Shown here piece after piece: positions 7,098 through 11,992 of a stretch of DNA of 11,992 bases; positions within the stretch are counted from its first letter, which is position 1; the number at the start of each line of letters is the position of its first letter. Both the position numbers and the translations under genes were made by a program. The notes beneath the pieces are model-generated. The model searched no databases and was not told the DNA's origin. It worked only from the letters and a program-made list of their open reading frames with translations. Source of the DNA: JBFYTX01 sp964442335 (GTDB taxonomy: Bacteria > Chloroflexota > Dehalococcoidia > Dehalococcoidales > RBG-16-60-22); the NCBI GenBank assembly GCA_964442335.1, contig CAYTZI010000064.1, positions 1 through 11,992 on the forward strand, read 5' to 3'.

Positions 7098-9160
7098 ATG
7101 CACGGCTGGATGGGCAGGATACTCCATATCGACCTGGGTAATTCAGGCATCACCGAAATCCCCACGCGGCGGTATGCTGATAAATACCTCGGCGGGCGCG
7201 GCCTTGCNNNNNNNNNNNNNNNNNNNNNNNNNNNNNNNNNNNNNNNNNNNNNNNNNNNNNNNNNNNNNNNNNNNNNNNNNNNNNNNNNNNNNNNNNNNNN
7301 NNNNNNNCCGAAATCCCCACGCGGCGGTATGCTGATAAATACCTCGGCGGGCGCGGCCTTGCCTCCCGGCTCTACTGGGAAAAGGTGACCCCCGCGGTAA
7401 AAGCCTTCGACGCGGATAACCGCCTTATCTTTATGACCGGCCCCATGCTCGCCTCCGGGGTCCCGGGCGCCGCCCGCATGTGCGTCACCGCCAGGTCGCC
7501 CATGGCTTACCCGGACGGCTATTGCTACGGCAGCCTGGGCGGCTTTTTTCCCGCCGAGCTCAAGAAAGCCGGCTGGGACGGTATCGTCATCGATGGCCGC
7601 GCCTACGGTCCCACCTGCCTCGTTATTAACAACGACAAGGTGGAGTTGAAGGACGCCTCGACGCTGTGGGGCAAGGGCGCTCTGGAGGTCGAGACACTTC
7701 TGAAAGAGGCACACGGCGATAAAGTGCGTTTTGTCACCACCGGCGTCGCCGGGGAGCACCTCGTCCGCACTGCCACCCTCTACGGCTCGCAGCAGGCGGC
7801 CGTCAGCGCCGGTTTCGGGGCGGTCATGGCTTCCAAGAAGCTCAAGGCCATCGTCGTGTGCGGCACCGGCGCCGGTCCTTCCGTCGCCGACCCCGAGCGG
7901 CTGCGCGAGCTTGTCAAATATACCGTGAAAATCCGGAATACCGTCTCCCTGGCGATAACCCCCCGCATCGGCGGCACCGGCCACGGCCACGTTCTCAAAG
8001 AGATGGGCAAGAGGCGCTGCCATCAGTGCGGGATGGCCTGCTCCAAGCTGATTTACCGCTTCGGGGACGACCCCTCCCTTCAGGGACTCCGCGGCTGCCA
8101 GGCCATGGAGTACTATCTGCCCTGGATGTACGGTCGTGAGGACGAGCCACTGAAAACCTTGTTCGACTCCCCTACCCTCGCCAACGACTTCTCCATCGAT
8201 ACTTTTGAGCTCCAGCACATGGTCGAGTGGCTCTATCTGTGCTATAAGGAAGGCGCCCTCACCGAGCATGAGACCGGCCTGCCGCTGTCTAGAATCGGCA
8301 CCCGCGAGTTTCTGGAAAAGCTGCTGTATTCCGTCGCCCATCGCCGTGGCTTCGGTGACATCCTCGCCGAGGGCATGGTGCGTGTCCATGAGCTGGTTTC
8401 CGATAAAGCCCGCGCCCTGTTCTTTAACAGCATCGCGCCCGTCGGTCAGTATGAGGGGGCGCCGCCGCGGGCTTTTATCGCCCACGCCCTGCTCTATCCC
8501 TTCGAGACCCGCATGCACCCCATTTCTGTCCATGAGATGGGCTATCTCCGCATGCCCTGGGCTATGCACCAGGCCGACCCCGCTTCGTCGCCGGTCTCGC
8601 CGGAGTCGTTCCTGAAAATTGCCCGGCTTTTCTGGGGCAGCGAGGCCGCCGCCGACCAGACTACCTACGAGGGCAAGGCATTGGCCGCCCGCAATATTCA
8701 GAACCGTACTTATTTGCGTGATAGCCTCGGACTGTGCGACTATATCTGGCCGATTACCTATTCGCTGACCCGGCCCGACGGCGTCGGCGACCCCTATCTG
8801 GAGGGAAGCCTCTTCACTGCGGTGACGGGTGTCCTGTCCAGCGAGCTGGAAGCCAGCGCCGAGCGTATCTTTAACCTCCAGCGTCTCATCAGGGTCCGGG
8901 AGGGCCATAGAGTCCCTCAGGACGATTACCCCCCGGACTTCAACTTTACCGAGCCACTTCAGTCCGGCATCCACGGCGATAAGATGATTATGCCCGGCCC
9001 CGCCGCGCGGCCCGTGGACATGACCGGAAATACGCTCGACCGCGCCAGATTTAAAACCATGCTCCGCGAGTACTACCGTCTCCGCGGCTGGGATGAAAAG
9101 ACCGGCCTCCCCACGCAAAAGACCCTCGCCGCCCTCGGCATGGACGACCTCTATAAATAA
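7098..9160 (+). CDS. aor: Aldehyde:ferredoxin oxidoreductase family protein (split by an assembly gap)
   Basis: AOR-family enzymes carry a tungsten (or Mo) bis-pterin and one [4Fe-4S] cluster, and oxidise aldehydes to acids with ferredoxin in the cytoplasm. ATG 7098 gives the typical N-terminus MHGWMGRILHIDL...LGGRG. The gene then hits 100 Ns (7208-7307) flanked by the same 55 bases. Removing 7208-7362 joins ...GRGLA directly to SRLYWEKVTP... in frame, giving 635 aa, normal for the family. In that numbering the cluster ligands are C256, C259 and C263 (CHQCGMAC) and C495 in the DSLGLCDY motif, the same pattern as Pyrococcus AOR. The C-terminus has the usual YYRLRGWDEKTGLPT ending. As given, the two sides are in different frames, so software would call a truncated gene starting near 7385. 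The substrate is unknown; related BamB-type benzoyl-CoA reductases share the fold. Confidence 0.9.
7153..7362. other. Scaffold gap with duplicated contig ends
   Basis: Exactly 100 Ns (7208-7307) are flanked by two identical 55-base copies: 7153-7207 before the gap and 7308-7362 after it. This is the signature of two contigs ending in the same k-mer-length overlap and joined with a fixed-size placeholder. The true sequence is most likely one copy with no gap. Confidence 0.93.
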
Positions 9161-9210
9161 GTTATTGCTGGCCAACTATCCCTGTCCCCTCGGAGGCCAT
9201 CCGGCATGGT

Positions 9211-9308
9211 GTCATTGCGAGCCATCCGCCGCAGGCTGAGGCGCGGCAATCTCACCCGCCCACCCTGAGCCTGCCTGCCCGCCGTAGCCCTGGCGCAGGT
9301 GGGTTTGA
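9211..9308. repeat. REP-like inverted repeats between the two pterin-enzyme genes
   Basis: GTCATTGCGAG (9211-9221) and GCAATCTC (9246-9253) are the two ends of a very widespread bacterial intergenic repeat. GCAGGCT (9231-9237) pairs with AGCCTGC (9268-9274). A second G/C-rich imperfect inverted repeat runs from CCTGCC (about 9271) to GGCGCAGG (about 9292-9299). There is no T-tract. No gene lies between 9161 and 9360. Confidence 0.5.
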
Positions 9309-9360
9309 AATATAGCCGTAATTGTGGCAAGCTTATAGGGAAAATTGCCGGGAGGTCAAA

Positions 9361-11580
9361 GTGTCCGCGGAAATCGTTAAAAAAGCGTCGTGCTGCTTCT
9401 GTATCGTGAGCTGCGGCATGCTGGTGCATGTCCGCGATAATAAAATCGTTAAAATCGAGCCGGACCCGGATAACCGTCTCAGCCGCGGCTTCAGCTGCGA
9501 GAGGCCCCGTTACGCCATCAAATGGCTTTATCACCCGGACCAGCTCCTCCACCCCCTGAAAAGGACCGGCAAACGCGGCGAAGGCAAATGGAAACGGATT
9601 AGCTGGGAGCAGGCTGTCGGGGAGATAGCGGAAAAGCTCAATGCCCTTAAGGCGCAGTACGGTCCGCAGACCCTCGCTATCTTTGAAGGCACCTACCGCG
9701 GCCAGAACATATGGGCGCGTTCACGTTTTTGTAATCTATTCCAGAACCCTCAGAACGTCTTTCATCCGGGCGTTACCTGCACCCTTAACTGCATGGCCGT
9801 CGAGCAGGCCATGATGGGTGATTCCGTCGCCGCTACCCCGGACATCGCTCATACCAGCTGCCTGGTGCTTTCCGGGATGCGCCCCCACGATTCCTCCCCC
9901 CGCACCCTTTCGTCCATCCTCAGGCGACGGCAGAAAGCGCCCATGAAGCTGATTGTCATCGACCCTGTTGTTACCCGGGACGCGAAGATGGCGGACATTC
10001 ATCTCCAGATACGCCCCGGTACGGACACTGCCCTGTTCATGGGCTGGATAAACGTAATCATTAATGAAGACCTGTATGATAAGGAGTTCGTGGATAAGTG
10101 GACTCTCGGTTTCGATAAGCTTGCCGCCAGGGCGCAGGAGTATCCGCCGGAGCGCGTCTCGCGGATTACCGGGGTCCCCGCGGAGCTGATTATTGAGTCC
10201 GCCCGCATGTATGCCACGACAAAGCCCGCGGCGCTCTATCGCGGTCTCGCCGGCGACCAGCTCGGGCCGAACTCGAGCCAGGTCAGCCAGTCGAGGAACG
10301 CCGTCCGCGCCATCACCGGTAATATCGATGTACAGGGCGGCGACCTCGTTCCGTCGGTGGGCCCCATCGTCGATGGCAATATGTATGTCCGTGACTCCCG
10401 GATGGAGCTTACCGACCGCCTTCCAGAGGAGATGAAGAAATTGCAGCTCGGCCAGGAGAAAGTCCGCCTGATGTCCTGGCCCGGCTATGGTCTCACCAAT
10501 ACCCCCTGGCAGAAAATGCACGGCGTCTCCCAGACCACCATGCACCGCATGGGCGGCTTCGTGCCTGCCGTCTACGATGCCATCCTTGACCGCAAGCCCT
10601 ACCCCGTTACCGCCGCCATCACCTGGGGCTCGAATCCCCTGATGTGGGCACCCAATGTCAGAAAGCTTTATGAGGTGTTGAAAAGCCCCAACCTTGAACT
10701 GAGTGTGGTGCAGGACTTCTGGATTACGCCCTCGGCGGCCTTGGCCGACTACGTTCTGCCGGCGGCTAGCTGGATGGAAAGACCGATGTGCTCCACCCAG
10801 GAGGACTTTACCGATGTCGTCTGGGGCGGCGACAGGGCAATCCCGCCGCTGGGCGAGAGGAAGGACGACTATACCTTTTTCCGCGACCTCGCTCTGGCGG
10901 TCGGTCAGTCGAAGAGCGACTGGCCCTGGGAGAACCTCGAAGAGGTGATTGCCTACCGCATCAGGCCGCTGGGCATTACCTACGAGGAGTTCGCCCGGAC
11001 GGGCTATATCCTGGGTGAGAGAAAATATAAGAAATACGAGGAAAAAGGCTTCGCCACGTCTTCCGGGAAGCTGGAGCTCTACAGCACCGTGCTGGAAAAG
11101 CTCGGCGCCGACCCTCTGCCGTATTACGCGGAGCCGCCGGAGTCGCCCGTGAGTACACCGGAATTGGCTAGAGATTTTCCTCTCATCCTGAATACGGGCG
11201 GCCGCTTTATGCCGATGTTCCACTCGGAGCACCGTCAGCTCGGTATCGGGATGCGTGAAAAGCACCCCGACCCCCTGGTGACCATCCACCCGGATACGGC
11301 CGCCAGGCTCGGTATTACAGACGGCGATTGGGTCTGGATTGAGACCAGGCGGGGCCGCATCAAGCAGCGGGCGAACCTGGACCCGGGTATCCTGCCGGAC
11401 GTGGTGAACTGCGAGGCGAGCTGGTGGTTCCCCGAGCAGCCGGGTGAAGACCCCAATCTTTACGGCGTGTTTCAGTCGAACGCTAACGTGCTTACGCCGG
11501 ACGGCGATGAGTTCTGTGACCCCCTGACCGGCGGATGGGAGACCCGGGCGCTTTTATGCAGGGTCTACCCCGTGGAATAG
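9361..11580 (+). CDS. Molybdopterin/tungstopterin oxidoreductase, acetylene-hydratase-like clade
   Basis: This 739-aa protein belongs to the DMSO-reductase superfamily (bis-MGD). C11, C14, C18 and C46 bind a [4Fe-4S] cluster. C140 in HPGVTC aligns with the tungsten-ligand cysteine C141 of Pelobacter acetylene hydratase. The superfamily core follows (DPVVTRDAKMADI at 201-213, RPGTDTALFMGWINVI at 218-233), and YVLPAASWMERP (464-475) leads into the C-terminal dinucleotide-binding domain. Length (about 730 in acetylene hydratase) and phrases such as INEDLYDKEFV and LPEE-x-KKLQLG match that clade from memory. However, the acetylene hydratase catalytic Asp, directly after the second cluster cysteine, is Ile15 here, so hydratase activity is doubtful. 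The start is GTG 9361, with GGAGGT at 9351-9356; a TTG at 9322 would be longer but lacks support. No Tat signal is visible, so it is cytoplasmic. No electron-transfer subunit is adjacent. Confidence 0.88.
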   Translation: MSAEIVKKASCCFCIVSCGMLVHVRDNKIVKIEPDPDNRLSRGFSCERPRYAIKWLYHPDQLLHPLKRTGKRGEGKWKRISWEQAVGEIAEKLNALKAQYGPQTLAIFEGTYRGQNIWARSRFCNLFQNPQNVFHPGVTCTLNCMAVEQAMMGDSVAATPDIAHTSCLVLSGMRPHDSSPRTLSSILRRRQKAPMKLIVIDPVVTRDAKMADIHLQIRPGTDTALFMGWINVIINEDLYDKEFVDKWTLGFDKLAARAQEYPPERVSRITGVPAELIIESARMYATTKPAALYRGLAGDQLGPNSSQVSQSRNAVRAITGNIDVQGGDLVPSVGPIVDGNMYVRDSRMELTDRLPEEMKKLQLGQEKVRLMSWPGYGLTNTPWQKMHGVSQTTMHRMGGFVPAVYDAILDRKPYPVTAAITWGSNPLMWAPNVRKLYEVLKSPNLELSVVQDFWITPSAALADYVLPAASWMERPMCSTQEDFTDVVWGGDRAIPPLGERKDDYTFFRDLALAVGQSKSDWPWENLEEVIAYRIRPLGITYEEFARTGYILGERKYKKYEEKGFATSSGKLELYSTVLEKLGADPLPYYAEPPESPVSTPELARDFPLILNTGGRFMPMFHSEHRQLGIGMREKHPDPLVTIHPDTAARLGITDGDWVWIETRRGRIKQRANLDPGILPDVVNCEASWWFPEQPGEDPNLYGVFQSNANVLTPDGDEFCDPLTGGWETRALLCRVYPVE

Positions 11581-11992
11581 CGCCCGGAGCAGTCCGGTTA
11601 CAAAACCAGCATGGCATCGCCTATACTGATTATTCCACGTGAATATGAAACAACCCAGGCTTTTCTTGAGGTTTCGCTTTCCTTTTGATATTGATTACAC
11701 GACCATGATCAACATTAGAAAAACGTTAGGATTATAATGAATTCGCTTGATCCGTGGGCACGGAGCCCATTCGTGTCTCACCAAAGGGCAGGTATTTCAT
11801 TGTCGTCTGTATCTGGTCGCCGTTGGGTGGTCATGTTGCCGTTGTTCCCTTGCCTCCAGTAATTTCCTCATACCATTTGCCATGGTGTGATTTAGCATAA
11901 TCGACCGATACCTTCCCTCGTGCCATTGAACTCCAGGCACCACTCCTGAGAGGACGCACCAGGGGATGCACTACAGACATATAAAGGTGAAC
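11581..11992. other. 412-base region without an intact gene
   Basis: After the pterin enzyme there is a small CCGGA/TCCGG hairpin (11584-11597) with no real T-tract. The rest is less G/C-rich than the upstream genes and holds a - strand coding remnant, annotated separately. A 6-bp inverted repeat TCCGTG/CACGGA lies near 11752-11765. I see no tRNA, rRNA or mobile-element ends. Confidence 0.55.
11630..11992 (-). pseudogene. Degraded gene remnant with RHS-core-like signature (runs off the window)
   Basis: One - strand frame runs from the window edge (11992) to a TAA at 11630-11632 and is broken by only three internal stops (11831-11833, 11732-11734, 11726-11728). The middle piece reads PNGDQIQTTMKYLPFGETR followed by MGSVPTD (about 11756-11827). 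This closely resembles the conserved core near the C-terminus of RHS-repeat proteins, in which a [YK]-x-PFGE-x-R-x-G-x-VPTD motif follows a T-D-x-x-G-x-x-I stretch. The expected FTGQ motif after it is missing. The piece toward the window edge (11834-11992, including KVSVDYAKSHHGKWYEEI) and the last piece (11633-11725, including VDHGRVINIKRKAKPQ) look protein-like but I do not recognise them. It is probably a decayed RHS/polymorphic-toxin-type gene, but the evidence is short. Confidence 0.42.

Noticed and set aside
7385..9160. Start of AOR at GTG 7385
   Set aside because: This would remove the conserved N-terminal pterin-binding part. The frame opens there only because of the assembly gap; the real start is ATG 7098.
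7085..9175. 696-codon - strand frame running through the Ns
   Set aside because: It is antisense to AOR and only stays open because unknown bases contain no stop codon.
9736..11289. 517-codon open frame on the - strand
   Set aside because: It is fully inside the pterin-enzyme gene on the opposite strand. The protein is low in recognisable motifs, and long antisense frames are expected opposite G/C-rich genes.
11831..11992. Intact small - strand gene ending at 11831
   Set aside because: The same frame continues with an RHS-like signature after the stop, so a broken longer gene is a better explanation than a separate small gene.

Overview
The window looks like a scaffold from the genome, probably metagenome-assembled, of a strictly anaerobic acetogen-like bacterium. 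The best guess is a member of the Dehalococcoidia (Chloroflexota). This rests on four things: a Wood-Ljungdahl methyltransferase (AcsE), a flavin-based NuoE/NuoF-type module, tungsten/molybdenum enzymes of the AOR and acetylene-hydratase-like families, and gene-poor gaps full of G/C-run palindromic repeats. The lineage is inferred from gene content only.

Layout. Positions 1-398 hold the C-terminal part of acsE. Positions 399-674 are a repeat-filled gap with two back-to-back copies of a ~90-nt palindromic element. Positions 675-3691 are a tightly overlapping operon on the + strand: a DUF3786 protein, a NuoE-like [2Fe-2S] subunit, and a NuoF-like subunit with extra N- and C-terminal Fe-S domains. 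A shared hairpin terminator at about 3800-3822 separates it from a convergent thioredoxin-reductase-like flavoprotein (3823-4728, - strand). The 374-nt divergent gap (4729-5102) carries a promoter on each strand, a hairpin, and a third copy of the palindromic element. A + strand cluster follows: a small cupin, a short-chain dehydrogenase, and a GIY-YIG-like protein of different base composition. Next are two large pterin enzymes, an aldehyde:ferredoxin oxidoreductase (AOR) homologue (7098-9160) and an acetylene-hydratase-like molybdopterin/tungstopterin protein (9361-11580). The last 412 bases have no intact gene; on the - strand they hold a stop-riddled remnant with an RHS-core-like signature.

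Assembly. The AOR gene is interrupted by exactly 100 Ns flanked by an identical 55-base sequence. Collapsing one copy and the Ns removes 155 bases and restores one uninterrupted, family-typical frame of 635 aa. The gap is therefore most likely an unmerged contig overlap, and the gene is probably intact.

How the genes may work together. AcsE passes methyl groups from methyl-tetrahydrofolate to the corrinoid protein of CODH/ACS. The NuoE/NuoF pair would move electrons between NAD(H) and low-potential Fe-S carriers, and AOR oxidises aldehydes or reduces acids with ferredoxin. This is a coherent ferredoxin/NADH economy, but the physical partners of NuoEF and the substrates of the two pterin enzymes cannot be read from this window. 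The least explained items are the palindromic element family and the pairing of AOR with an acetylene-hydratase-like protein that lacks the hydratase's key aspartate.
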